Shown: positions 8,879 to 17,661 of the stretch, piece after piece | How the letters are laid out: every line of letters starts with the position of its first letter | Position numbering within the stretch: the first letter of the stretch is position 1 | Origin: Daejeonella oryzae DSM 19973 | Lineage (GTDB): Bacteria > Bacteroidota > Bacteroidia > Sphingobacteriales > Sphingobacteriaceae | Reading direction: 5' to 3' | DNA length: 64,000 nucleotides | NCBI RefSeq assembly: GCF_000422945.1 | Contig: NZ_AUHA01000002.1 | Span: 1,240,001 to 1,304,000 of the forward strand | Position numbers and translations under genes: made by a program | The notes under the pieces: generated by a model | Databases searched by the model: none | Seen by the model: the letters and a program-made list of their open reading frames with translations, nothing else | Told to the model about the DNA's origin: nothing

Positions 8879-9571
8879 ATGAAGTTCGGTGTTGTAATTT
8901 TTCCCGGGTCTAATTGCGATGAAGACGTAATTTACGTTTTAGAGCATATAATGGGCCAGGAGGTTGTTCGTCTTTGGCATAAAGACCACGACCTTAAAGG
9001 TGTTGATTTTGTAGTTTTACCAGGCGGGTTTTCTTTTGGAGATTACCTGAGATCGGGGGCTATCGCCCGTTTTTCTCCGGTAATGCAGGAAGTTATTCAG
9101 TTTGCCAATAAAGGCGGTTATGTTCTGGGAATTTGTAACGGATTCCAGATTCTGGCCGAAGCCGGTCTTGTTCCGGGCGCTTTATTACATAATAGTACCC
9201 GTAAATTCATTTGCAAGAATATTTACCTTAAAACAGAAACAACCAATTCGCTGATTACTTCTGCTTTAGATCCTGATAAAATTCTTAAAATACCGATTGC
9301 ACACGGTGAAGGAAATTATTTCGCGGAAGCAGATGTACTTAAAAAATTAGAGGACAATGATCAGATATTGTTCCGCTACTGCGATGAAGCCGGAAACATC
9401 ACTCAGGATTCGAACATTAACGGCTCCCTGGTTAATATTGCGGGAGTTTGCAATGAGAAAAGAAATGTTTTTGGTATGATGCCACATCCCGAAAGAGCTG
9501 CAGATTCTATTCTGGGCAATCAGGATGGTTTGGGGATCTTTGAATCGATATTAAAAACGGTGAATGCTTAA
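8879..9571 (+). CDS. purQ: Phosphoribosylformylglycinamidine synthase, glutaminase subunit PurQ
   Basis: PurQ supplies ammonia from glutamine to PurL for step four of purine synthesis. The 230-residue protein begins [16 protein letters not shown], carries the triad nucleophile in GICNGFQIL (Cys86) and the His/Glu pair in MPHPERA near the end. Length is typical of the small separate PurQ of most bacteria, so a separate large PurL (and PurS) must be encoded elsewhere. Its stop overlaps the coaX ATG by one base, placing a purine gene and a CoA gene in one transcript. Confidence 0.95.
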   Translation: MKFGVVIFPGSNCDEDVIYVLEHIMGQEVVRLWHKDHDLKGVDFVVLPGGFSFGDYLRSGAIARFSPVMQEVIQFANKGGYVLGICNGFQILAEAGLVPGALLHNSTRKFICKNIYLKTETTNSLITSALDPDKILKIPIAHGEGNYFAEADVLKKLEDNDQILFRYCDEAGNITQDSNINGSLVNIAGVCNEKRNVFGMMPHPERAADSILGNQDGLGIFESILKTVNA

Positions 9572-10317
9572 TGGCAAATCTTGTTATTGACATTGGAAAT
9601 TCAAGAACCAAATTTGCCGTATTCAATAACAGCGATCTTAAAGAAGTATTTACTGACCTTACCGTAAAAGATGTTGAATTACTGATTTCGAAATTTCAGA
9701 TCAGCTCCAGCATACTTTCATCAGTAAGAAATGATGCTGAAGAATGGGAAGCGGTTTTAAAACCGAACACTTCTTTTTTAAGATTCTCCGCTCATTCTAA
9801 CCACAATATTCAAATTGGCTATAAATCGCCACAAACTTTAGGACTTGATCGATTGGCCGCCATTATTGGTGCACAATCTTTATTTCCGCGGCGAAACTGC
9901 CTGGTTATTGATTCCGGAACCTGCATTACTTATGATGCCATTGATGCAGAAGGATATTACTCAGGGGGAAGTATTTCGCCGGGTTTAAACATGAGGTTTC
10001 AGGCGATGCATACTTTTACCGGCCGGTTGCCCTTATTAGAACTTGACGAAAATTTTTCGGACTGGCAGGGCACCGATACAATCTCCGCTATGCAATCGGG
10101 CGTAGTAAATGGCGGCTGCGCCGAAGTAATTGATTTTATAAAAAAGTACGATTCACGATATCCAAACCTGCAAATTATACTCTGCGGGGGCGACGCGAAT
10201 TTTTTTGATACTCGGTTGAAAAGTAGCATCTTTGCGCACACTTTTACGACCGAGCCACATTTGGTTCTTATTGGCTTAAACAAAGTTATACATCAGCATA
10301 ATGATAAAAATTTTTAA
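9571..10317 (+). CDS. coaX: Type III pantothenate kinase
   Basis: Phosphorylates pantothenate in the first step of CoA synthesis. The 248-residue protein has the ASKHA-fold phosphate-binding motif DIGNSRTKFAVF (from residue 7), GLDRLAAIIGA (family signature, about 91-101) and IDSGTCITYDA (about 112-122), as expected of CoaX rather than CoaA. Its start overlaps purQ by one base and its end overlaps the following outer membrane protein by 17 bases, so translation of the three is coupled. Confidence 0.92.
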   Translation: MANLVIDIGNSRTKFAVFNNSDLKEVFTDLTVKDVELLISKFQISSSILSSVRNDAEEWEAVLKPNTSFLRFSAHSNHNIQIGYKSPQTLGLDRLAAIIGAQSLFPRRNCLVIDSGTCITYDAIDAEGYYSGGSISPGLNMRFQAMHTFTGRLPLLELDENFSDWQGTDTISAMQSGVVNGGCAEVIDFIKKYDSRYPNLQIILCGGDANFFDTRLKSSIFAHTFTTEPHLVLIGLNKVIHQHNDKNF

Positions 10318-11593
10318 ATCTGTTCTTGTTGCTTTTATATTATTTACAGCAATTTCTGTTTCTGCACAAACTACATCCAGTTCTCCATATTCACAATTTG
10401 GTTTAGGCGATTTAAAAGGATCTTTGTTGCCTCAGAACAGGGCAATGGGTGGAATCAGTGCCGGATACCGTAAACCGGGTCCGTACAGTAATATAAACCT
10501 GGCTAACCCTGCTTCGTATTCTGCCATACAATTAACCACATTTGATATTGGAGCTTATACAGGTTTACGCCAGCTCAGCAATTCCAGTACGTCTGAAAAC
10601 AGTTTCAATGCCTCTTTAAGCCATATCACCTTTGCCATGCCGGTTAACAAAAAATCAGCATTAAGCTTTGGTTTATTGCCTTACAGCGAAGCAGGTTATC
10701 AATACAAAAATTCAGGGACTATTGATACAACCAAAGTAGATTATATATATGGTGGCGATGGAGGCTTATCCAAAGCATATCTTGGTTACGGATTGCTGCT
10801 TGGTAAGAATTTAAGCCTTGGCTTTAACGTGGGATATATTTTTGGTAACATCAAAGAAATCCGTTCTGCAGAATTTCCAACAGAACCTTCTGCATTAAAT
10901 TCACGCACTCAGCAGGGCAATAATATCAATGGCTTAAGTTATGATTACGGTTTGCAATACATTGCAAACGTTTCTAAAACCAGTAAATTAATCATCGGCT
11001 ATTCCGGAAATGCGGGAAGTAAGCTGAATTCCACAAGTTCTACAGTTGCCACCCGGTACCGTAAAGATTTTTTCCTGGGAGATGAATCACCTGCGCTGGA
11101 TACAACTTTCATTGCAGAGGGAACCAAGAGAAAACTGAATCCGCCTTTAACGCATACCATAGGTTTTGCTTTTGAAAAAACGAATAAATTATTAATTGGT
11201 GCCGATGTATCTTACGCTAGATGGTCTGAATATACCGATGGTGGTGTAAATAAAGGTTTAAATGATACCTATGGCATTGCTTTGGGAGGTCAGTATACGC
11301 CTGATATCTCAGCTGTTTCTAATTATTTTAAGCTGGTTGATTACCGTTTTGGTTTAAAGTACGACAAGACCTATGTTAACATCGGCAATAATGATATTAA
11401 CCAATATGGTTTGACTTTCGGAATGGGCCTTCCGCTTCCTTCAAATCGCTCCAGCTTTTATAAAATAAATTTTGCAGCCGAACTTGGGCAGCGTGGCACA
11501 ATGAATAATAGCCTGATTCGGGAGCGTTATATAAACCTGTCGCTGGGATTTACGCTTAATGATCAGTGGTTTATCAAGCCAAAATTTGATTAA
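10301..11593 (+). CDS. Outer membrane beta-barrel protein (FadL/porin-like)
   Basis: A 430-residue secreted protein. A signal peptide with the hydrophobic run VLVAFILFTAISVSA is followed by a cleavage region AQ at about residue 23. The mature part alternates polar and hydrophobic residues with many Gly and aromatic residues, and ends WFIKPKFD with the C-terminal aromatic typical of barrels. Residues after the signal (SPYSQFGLGDL, then NPASYSA) recall FadL/OMPP1-like proteins of Bacteroidota. It sits between coaX and lptC, a neighbourhood I recall for this phylum. The transported substrate is unknown. Confidence 0.7.
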   Translation: MIKIFKSVLVAFILFTAISVSAQTTSSSPYSQFGLGDLKGSLLPQNRAMGGISAGYRKPGPYSNINLANPASYSAIQLTTFDIGAYTGLRQLSNSSTSENSFNASLSHITFAMPVNKKSALSFGLLPYSEAGYQYKNSGTIDTTKVDYIYGGDGGLSKAYLGYGLLLGKNLSLGFNVGYIFGNIKEIRSAEFPTEPSALNSRTQQGNNINGLSYDYGLQYIANVSKTSKLIIGYSGNAGSKLNSTSSTVATRYRKDFFLGDESPALDTTFIAEGTKRKLNPPLTHTIGFAFEKTNKLLIGADVSYARWSEYTDGGVNKGLNDTYGIALGGQYTPDISAVSNYFKLVDYRFGLKYDKTYVNIGNNDINQYGLTFGMGLPLPSNRSSFYKINFAAELGQRGTMNNSLIRERYINLSLGFTLNDQWFIKPKFD

Positions 11594-11604
11594 TCCAAAA
11601 GTAC

Positions 11605-12162
11605 ATGAATAGTTTTCGAATCATCGTTCTAGGTTCATTTTTAATGATTGCGATGGTTTCGTGCGAAAATGATTTAAAAGACGTCGAAAAGATTTCATCA
11701 AAGAAAATAGCGGTTCCTGTAGACCGATCAACCGGTGTGGAGATCATATACAGTGATTCGGCTAAAGTAAAAGCCAGAATGATCACTCCTGAACTTTTGC
11801 ATTTTAAAACCAGCAACCCTTATTATGAGATGAAAAAGGGAGTTGAAATCATTTTTCTGGATGCTAATCAGAAACAAAATAGTCGTGTAACCGCAGATTA
11901 TGCTATCCGTTATGAAAATGAACGTAAAGTGGAATTGAAAAAAAATGTGGTGGCCGTTAATGAAAAAGGGGAAACCTTTAAATCTGACGAGCTGATCTGG
12001 GATGAAAATAAGAAACGGTTTACATCCAATAAACTGGTCAGCATTACTTCCAGCGGAAATACATTATCCGGAACTAGTTTTTGGGCCAATGAGAACTTTT
12101 CATATTATGAGATCACTCAGTCAACGGGCGACTTAAGCCTATCTGATAAAGCAGGATTTTAG
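11605..12162 (+). CDS. lptC: LPS export periplasmic lipoprotein LptC
   Basis: LptC bridges the LptBFG transporter and LptA in moving lipopolysaccharide to the cell surface. The 185-residue protein has a lipoprotein signal with lipobox MVSC (Cys20). An OstA-like beta-jellyroll follows, with repeated short strands such as NSRVTADYAIRYENERKVEL and FKSDELIWDENKKRF. It starts 11 bases after the outer membrane protein gene, in the same transcript. Escherichia coli LptC has a membrane anchor instead of a lipid; lipoprotein forms are common in Bacteroidota. Confidence 0.85.
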   Translation: MNSFRIIVLGSFLMIAMVSCENDLKDVEKISSKKIAVPVDRSTGVEIIYSDSAKVKARMITPELLHFKTSNPYYEMKKGVEIIFLDANQKQNSRVTADYAIRYENERKVELKKNVVAVNEKGETFKSDELIWDENKKRFTSNKLVSITSSGNTLSGTSFWANENFSYYEITQSTGDLSLSDKAGF

Positions 12163-12314
12163 TTATATCTGATCTTTAATATGCTTTATTATTAAACAGA
12201 AATATGTTTTTAAGCGATTTTTTACTCAATACTGAGAATCAGAATTTTGTCTTAGTATATTTTTCTAAAAATTGTATCTTGCGCCTCTTTTGAAATAACT
12301 GAAATAAATTTGAT

Positions 12315-14426
12315 ATGGGAATAATGAGTTTTTTGCGGAACCGTGCCGGAGCAATCATCGTAGGGGTGATCGGTTTTGCAATTGTTGCTTTTTTGCTTGG
12401 CGATGCTATTCAGGTGGGTACTCCATTCTGGCAGGCAAGTCAGAATGAGGTTGGTGAAGTTGCTGGCGAAACAATATCGATCCAGGAATTTAATGACAAA
12501 GTAGAAGTCAATAGTAATAATTTTAAGCAGCAAATGGGTCAGAGTAATCTGAACGCACAAATGACTGCCTATGTAGTTGAAAATACCTGGAACCAGACTA
12601 TTTCTCAAATCCTGATGGATAAAGAAATTAAGCGATTAGGCATGCAGGTAAGTAAAAATGAGCTGAATGATCTGATTACAGGTAAAAATCCTGATCCGCA
12701 GGTAGTTCAGAATTTTGGCGATCCGCAAACCGGTCAGGTAAATCGTGCACAGTTGAATTCATTTTTAGATAATATTAAAACTCAGGATCCCAACAGCGAA
12801 TTAAGCAAGCAGTGGACTCAGTTTTTAGTAAATATTCGTCTGAACAGATTGTCTGAAAAATACAACAATCTTGTAAAAAACAGTTTATATGTAACCTCAT
12901 TAGAGGCACGTGAAGATTACAGCCAGCGTAATAAATTAGCTAATTTCAAATATGTAAGCCTGGATTATTCATCTATTGCTGATGCAGAAATTAAATTGAC
13001 TGATGAGGATTACAAAACTTATTACAATGAAAATAAGCATCTTTTTAAGAATCCTGAAGAGACCCGTACGTTTGAATATGTAGTTTTTGATGCCAATCCT
13101 TCAAAAGAGGATTCAATAGAAACGAAAGCTCGTATTAATAAATTGGTGACTGATTTCAGAGCTACTACAAATGATTCACTTTTTGTGAGCATTAATTCAG
13201 ATACAAAAACTCCAGTATCTTATGTACGCAAAGGACAGTTAGATCCAGCGTTGGATTCTTTGGTATTTTCTGCTTCCAGCGGAACATTGGTTGGTCCGAT
13301 ATTCAGCAACGGAACGTACCGTTTAGCTAAAGTGCTGGATGTTAAAGTTGGTCCTGATTCAGTAACAGCAAGTCATATATTAATTAATCCTGCTGCCGAA
13401 GGTGGTTTGGATAAAGCTAAAGTGAAAGCAGATTCAATTAAAAACCTGATACAGTCTGGCGCAAGTTTCGCAGAATTGGCCGCTAAATTCGGAACTGATG
13501 GTTCTAAAGAAAAAGGTGGTGAATTAGGAACATTTGCAAGAGGTGCTATGGTGCCTGCATTTGAAGAGGTGGTTTTTAACGGCAAGCCTGGCGATCTTAA
13601 AGTTATCAGTACTCAGTTTGGAGTTCATGTTATAAAAATCAATGCACAGAAAGGTTCATCAAAAGTAGCGAAGGTTGCTTTGGTTGATAAAGCCCTGGCA
13701 AGCAGTAATAAAACACAGCAGGAAGCTTACGGAAAAGCATCTGCTTTCTTAAGTCAGGCAGATAATGCCAAATCTTTTGACGAACAGGTTAAAAAATCAG
13801 GTTACCGCAAACTGATTGCAGAAAACGTAAACGCTTCTCAGGCTTCTATTGCAGGTATTGAGAATCCGCGTGAATTAGTTCGCTGGGCATTTAAATCTGA
13901 TGAAGGAGATGTTTCAGATCAGGTTTTTGAAATGGACAACAAATTTGTGATCGCTAAATTGATTACAGTTTCAGAGAAAGGTACGCTTGCATTAGATAAG
14001 GTAAAAAATCAGATCGAGCCGATGGTTCGGAAGCAGGTAAAAGCTAAAAAATTAAAAGAGAAATTAACGAACGCATTAAGCGGAGTAAATTCTATCGATC
14101 AGCTTGCTCAGAAAGTTGGAAAGACAGCTGTTCCGGTTCAAAATGTTGTTTTTGCCAACCCGATGATACCAGGAGTTGCGCAGGAAAATAAAGTTGTAGG
14201 TACGGTCTTTGGTTCTAAGCCAGGCAAATTGTCTCCTGTTATTGAAGGCGAAAACGGAGTATATGTAATTGTTTTAAATGGTTTCAGCAACCCTGCACCT
14301 TTAACAAATGCATTTAAGCAAAAGGCTCAAATATCTCAGGGTCTTGTTCAGAGAGCACCAACAGAAACATTTAAAGTATTACGTGACAAAGCAGAGATCA
14401 AAGACAATCGTGTTAAGTTCTTTTAA
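12315..14426 (+). CDS. ppiD: Membrane-anchored periplasmic peptidyl-prolyl isomerase, PpiD/SurA type
   Basis: A 703-residue chaperone-isomerase that assists outer membrane protein folding. A short cytoplasmic start (MGIMSFLRNR) leads into one membrane helix (about 12-32). A SurA_N-type chaperone region follows (about 40-200), and then a parvulin domain (about 350-443) with ASHILI, FAELAAKFGTDGS and the conserved GGELGTF. A second, degenerate helical-beta region follows to the end. Length exceeds E. coli PpiD (623), as usual in Bacteroidota. The 152-base upstream gap holds a -7-like TATCTTGC at 12275-12282; a good terminator follows the gene. Confidence 0.88.
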   Translation: MGIMSFLRNRAGAIIVGVIGFAIVAFLLGDAIQVGTPFWQASQNEVGEVAGETISIQEFNDKVEVNSNNFKQQMGQSNLNAQMTAYVVENTWNQTISQILMDKEIKRLGMQVSKNELNDLITGKNPDPQVVQNFGDPQTGQVNRAQLNSFLDNIKTQDPNSELSKQWTQFLVNIRLNRLSEKYNNLVKNSLYVTSLEAREDYSQRNKLANFKYVSLDYSSIADAEIKLTDEDYKTYYNENKHLFKNPEETRTFEYVVFDANPSKEDSIETKARINKLVTDFRATTNDSLFVSINSDTKTPVSYVRKGQLDPALDSLVFSASSGTLVGPIFSNGTYRLAKVLDVKVGPDSVTASHILINPAAEGGLDKAKVKADSIKNLIQSGASFAELAAKFGTDGSKEKGGELGTFARGAMVPAFEEVVFNGKPGDLKVISTQFGVHVIKINAQKGSSKVAKVALVDKALASSNKTQQEAYGKASAFLSQADNAKSFDEQVKKSGYRKLIAENVNASQASIAGIENPRELVRWAFKSDEGDVSDQVFEMDNKFVIAKLITVSEKGTLALDKVKNQIEPMVRKQVKAKKLKEKLTNALSGVNSIDQLAQKVGKTAVPVQNVVFANPMIPGVAQENKVVGTVFGSKPGKLSPVIEGENGVYVIVLNGFSNPAPLTNAFKQKAQISQGLVQRAPTETFKVLRDKAEIKDNRVKFF

Positions 14427-14448
14427 TAGCTTTAATCATTAACTTTGT

Positions 14449-14483
14449 ATCCGGAAGAGATTTATGCTCTTCCGGATTTTTTG
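14449..14483 (+). terminator. Rho-independent terminator after ppiD
   Basis: An 11-bp perfect stem (ATCCGGAAGAG at 14449-14459 with CTCTTCCGGAT at 14467-14477) encloses a 7-base loop and is followed directly by a T run. It ends the transcript of the lptC-ppiD region. Confidence 0.85.
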
Positions 14484-14526
14484 TTTTAAATGCTTTTATA
14501 ATTAAAGCGGTTATTTATTCAGGATA

Positions 14527-15042
14527 ATGGACATTCAGGAAAATATAATAAATAAAGTTGCCCAAAGCGGCCTGGTCAGTATCGATCTGGCAGATCTTTA
14601 TCCGGCTGGTGAACGGGTTTTATATGATATCAAAGACAATCTGTTTCATGGACTGATTCTTCGTGAAAAGGATTTCAGAGAATTTGTAAAAGAACATGAC
14701 TGGACTCAGTATCAGGATAAACATGTAGCTGTGATTTGTTCTGCCGACGCTATTGTTCCAACATGGGCATTTATGTTACTGGCAACTAAATTATCTCCTT
14801 TTGCAGCAAGTGTTGTATTCGGGAACCTGGACACTTTAGAAACTATATTATTTCAGCGGCAATTGTCAAATATTGATGCCGAGCTTTATCGGGATCAGCG
14901 GGTTGTAATAAAAGGATGTGGCGAAATTGCAGTGCCAATATCAGCGTATCTGGAAATCACTTCCCGGTTAACCGGAATAGCTAAAAGTATTATGTATGGC
15001 GAGCCATGCTCTACAGTGCCAATTTATAAGCGTAAAGATTAA
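14527..15042 (+). CDS. DUF2480 family protein
   Basis: A 171-residue cytoplasmic protein without signal or membrane segment. Features of the DUF2480 family are visible: the start MDIQENIINKVAQSGLVSIDL, WAFMLLATKL in the middle and CSTVPIYKRKD at the end, with a conserved GEPCSTVP Cys near the C-terminus. The family is confined to Bacteroidota and relatives and has no assigned function. The DUF3108 gene starts 27 bases downstream, and DUF3109 follows, a trio probably transcribed together. Confidence 0.8.
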   Translation: MDIQENIINKVAQSGLVSIDLADLYPAGERVLYDIKDNLFHGLILREKDFREFVKEHDWTQYQDKHVAVICSADAIVPTWAFMLLATKLSPFAASVVFGNLDTLETILFQRQLSNIDAELYRDQRVVIKGCGEIAVPISAYLEITSRLTGIAKSIMYGEPCSTVPIYKRKD

Positions 15043-15069
15043 TGGTTTGCTTTTTGTAATATTCTGATC

Positions 15070-15846
15070 ATGAGAAAAATATCCGTTATTCTGCTGTTTG
15101 TTTTTGCTTCATCGTTTGCTGTGTCGCAGGATCTTCTAAATAATTTGCAACCGGTTTTTAAAGCCGGAGAACAATTGAATTATAGATTTCGCTATGGATT
15201 TATTACTGCAGCAGAAGCTACATTGAAGGTTTCTGATTCAAATATAAAGTTTGATAATAAACCAATATTTCATTTAACCGCCGAAGGTCGTACGGCAGGC
15301 ACATTCAATGTTTTTTATAAAGTACATAATCGCTATGATTCATACATCGACCGTTCCGGATTGCTGCCGTATCTTTACACAGAGAATATTCGTGAAGCAA
15401 CTTATCGCCGAAGTGACAAGGCAAGATTCTACCAGAATGAAAAGAAAGTAGTAGCTAAAAAGGGAACTTTTAAAGGCGGCAGTCAGACATTTGATATTGT
15501 TTCAGCGTATTATTTCGCCCGAAGTCTGGATATTTCCCAACTTAAAAAAGGTGATAAATTTGATCTGGATTATTTTCTGAAAGATGGAATTTCTACGATG
15601 AGTATCCAGTATGTTGGAAAGGAAAAAGTTAAAACTGCATTAGGAAATGTTAACTGTCTTAAATTCAGCCCCTCAATTCAGCCCGGCCGTATTTTTCGCA
15701 AGGACAGTAAATTATACCTTTGGATAACCGATGACGGCAACCGTATACCGGTAAAAGCACAGGTTGAAATATTGGTGGGATCTGTTACCATGGAATTAAC
15801 AAGTGCAAACGGCTTAAAATATCCGTTTACAGCAGCGGTTAAATAG
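15070..15846 (+). CDS. DUF3108 family secreted protein
   Basis: A 258-residue protein with an N-terminal signal (ILLFVFASSFAVS, cleavage near residue 19-21) and a beta-rich mature part. The phrase GEQLNYRFRYGFITAAEA at about 35-52 is the DUF3108 hallmark, as is YSYIDRSGLLPY-like text near the middle (here YDSYIDRSGLLPY). DUF3108 proteins are periplasmic or surface proteins of unknown function, possibly lipid-binding by fold resemblance. Cotranscription with DUF2480 and DUF3109 genes is likely. Confidence 0.8.
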   Translation: MRKISVILLFVFASSFAVSQDLLNNLQPVFKAGEQLNYRFRYGFITAAEATLKVSDSNIKFDNKPIFHLTAEGRTAGTFNVFYKVHNRYDSYIDRSGLLPYLYTENIREATYRRSDKARFYQNEKKVVAKKGTFKGGSQTFDIVSAYYFARSLDISQLKKGDKFDLDYFLKDGISTMSIQYVGKEKVKTALGNVNCLKFSPSIQPGRIFRKDSKLYLWITDDGNRIPVKAQVEILVGSVTMELTSANGLKYPFTAAVK

Positions 15847-15887
15847 CTCATAACAACATAAGCCTGTGGGCAATAATATAATAGTGA

Positions 15888-16469
15888 ATGATAGAAGTAC
15901 AGGGCACTTTGGTGCATGAGGATATTGTTAAAGAAAACTTTGTCTGTAATTTAAATAAGTGCAAAGGGGCGTGTTGTGTCGAGGGTGATTCAGGTGCTCC
16001 GCTGGAACGTTCTGAACTGGCAATTCTTGATGAAATTTATCCTCATGTTAAGCCTTACATGACAGAAAAAGGGATCAAAACTATAGAGGAATCAGGAACT
16101 TTTGTGAAAGATTTTGAAGGAGATTATACAACTCCTTGTGTAGATACTTTTAAAGAATGTGCCTATGTTACTTTTGAAAACGGGATCACCAAGTGCGCAA
16201 TTGAAAAAGCATATGAAGATGGAAAAATAGCCTGGAAAAAACCCATTTCCTGCCACCTTTACCCTATCAGAATAACCAACTATCCCGAATTTGAAGTTCT
16301 GCATTATGATCGCTGGAATATATGCAGTCCCGCATGTGCGTTTGGCAATGAGCTTAAAGTTTCTGTATATGAGTTCCTCAAAGATCCGCTGATTCGGAAA
16401 TATGGTGCCGACTGGTATGCCGAACTGGAAGAAAAAGTAGTTTATCTTAATCAGGCTAAACTGATCTGA
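15888..16469 (+). CDS. DUF3109 family Cys-rich protein
   Basis: A 193-residue soluble protein with a striking Cys pattern: CNLNKCKGACC near the N-terminus (about 21-31), TPCVD and KECAY in the middle, ITKCAIEKA and ISCHLYPIRI further on, and NICSPACAFG near 142-151. This fits the DUF3109 family, which is related to YkgJ-type proteins thought to bind zinc or an iron-sulphur cluster. The function is not known. The gene ends the housekeeping block; the next gene on this strand is rfbA, which starts the polysaccharide region. Confidence 0.85.
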   Translation: MIEVQGTLVHEDIVKENFVCNLNKCKGACCVEGDSGAPLERSELAILDEIYPHVKPYMTEKGIKTIEESGTFVKDFEGDYTTPCVDTFKECAYVTFENGITKCAIEKAYEDGKIAWKKPISCHLYPIRITNYPEFEVLHYDRWNICSPACAFGNELKVSVYEFLKDPLIRKYGADWYAELEEKVVYLNQAKLI

Positions 16470-16582
16470 GAATTTAATTAATTTTTAATCCTCTGAACTG
16501 CATTTCCGTTTAACGAAATGCTTTGATTCTTAATCCAATAATTAAGGGAAGGATTAAAAGACTCAGGTTTATCCTTAATTAT

Positions 16583-16590
16583 TATCTTTA
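16583..16590 (+). promoter_or_regulatory. Near-consensus -7 element supporting the TTG start of rfbA
   Basis: TATCTTTA differs from TAnnTTTG only in the last base. It lies 22 bases before the TTG at 16613 and downstream of the ATG at 16523, which favours the TTG as the true start. Confidence 0.35.
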
Positions 16591-16612
16591 CGCGAATTTT
16601 AAAATCCACAAT

Positions 16613-17473
16613 TTGAAAGGTATAATATTAGCAGGCGGTTCAGGTACCAGGTTGCATCCGCTAACGTTGGCAATGAGCAAGCAAATGATGCCGGTTTATG
16701 ATAAACCGATGATCTATTATCCATTGTCTATTTTAATGCTGGCTGGCATACGCGAAATATTAATTATTTCTACTCCGCATGATCTGCCTAATTTCGAAAA
16801 GCTTCTTGGAGATGGCAGCCAGATCGGTTGTAAAATTTCTTATAAAATTCAGGAGATACCAAACGGCCTGGCTCAGGCTTTTGTAATTGGAGAAGAATTT
16901 ATTGGTAAAGATAAAGTGGCGCTGGTTCTTGGAGATAATATTTTCCATGGTGATGGCTTGTCACGTTTACTGCAAACAATGAATGATCCCGACGGAGGTG
17001 TAGTTTTTGCCTACCAAGTTTCAGACCCTGAACGATATGGAGTGGTGGAGTTCGATAAGAATAATAACGTATTGTCAATCGAAGAAAAGCCTGAACATCC
17101 GAAGTCAAATTATGCTGTTCCGGGACTATATTTCTATGATAATTCTGTTGTAGAAATAGCTAAAAATATAAAAGCTTCCCCAAGGGGAGAATTTGAAATA
17201 ACAGATATAAATAAAGAATATCTGCAGAATGGGAAATTAAAAGTAGGAGTACTGAGCCGCGGAACAGCCTGGTTAGACACCGGAACATTTGCTTCTTTAA
17301 TGCAGGCCGGCCAGTTTGTTCAGGTTATTGAAGAACGCCAGGGTTTAAAAATAGGTTGTATTGAAGAAGTTGCTTACCGAATGGGTTTCATTAACGCAGA
17401 TGAACTTAGAGAAATAGCGAAGCCATTGTTTAAAAGCGGGTATGGCCAATATCTTCTTAAATTGCTGAAGTAA
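16613..17473 (+). CDS. rfbA: Glucose-1-phosphate thymidylyltransferase
   Basis: Joins dTTP and glucose-1-phosphate to make dTDP-glucose, the entry to dTDP-rhamnose and dTDP-amino-deoxyhexoses. From the TTG at 16613 the protein is 286 residues, the usual RfbA length, and opens with [16 protein letters not shown] (substrate loop) followed by [19 protein letters not shown] and [21 protein letters not shown] are further signatures. An ATG at 16523 is in frame but adds 30 residues ([15 protein letters not shown]...) absent from the family. No rfbB, C or D lies in the window; the two FdtA-type genes at 57 kb are likely users of its product. Confidence 0.9.
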   Translation: MKGIILAGGSGTRLHPLTLAMSKQMMPVYDKPMIYYPLSILMLAGIREILIISTPHDLPNFEKLLGDGSQIGCKISYKIQEIPNGLAQAFVIGEEFIGKDKVALVLGDNIFHGDGLSRLLQTMNDPDGGVVFAYQVSDPERYGVVEFDKNNNVLSIEEKPEHPKSNYAVPGLYFYDNSVVEIAKNIKASPRGEFEITDINKEYLQNGKLKVGVLSRGTAWLDTGTFASLMQAGQFVQVIEERQGLKIGCIEEVAYRMGFINADELREIAKPLFKSGYGQYLLKLLK

Positions 17474-17477
17474 ATCA

Positions 17478-17501
17478 GACATCATCATATTAAATGATGT
17501 C
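17478..17501 (+). terminator. Weak hairpin after rfbA
   Basis: Arms GACATCAT and ATGATGTC form an 8-bp stem with an 8-base loop just after the rfbA stop. No T tract follows, so it may be a partial terminator only. Confidence 0.35.
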
Positions 17502-17564
17502 AAAAATTTGCTCAGAGTTTCATTAAGATTAATAAAGTGCTGTTTAATAGGATGATAAATGCCT

Positions 17565-17572
17565 TACCTTTG
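17565..17572 (+). promoter_or_regulatory. -7 promoter element for the first gmd gene
   Basis: TACCTTTG matches TAnnTTTG exactly, 89 bases upstream of the ATG at 17662. It would separate gmd from rfbA as a new transcript that could continue into the polysaccharide locus. Confidence 0.5.
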
Positions 17573-17661
17573 ATACTCTTTAGTTTACACCACTGGTTTA
17601 AAAACAATTCGCCAATTTAAATGATTGATATTTTCAGGATAGTTAACAGATATAAAAATTA

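Noticed and set aside
12252-12608. Minus-strand 118-codon frame overlapping the ppiD start
   Set aside because: Shadow of ppiD; no motif or promoter.
16523-16612. ATG start of rfbA giving a 316-residue protein
   Set aside because: The added 30 residues do not belong to the family, and the putative -7 element lies inside them.
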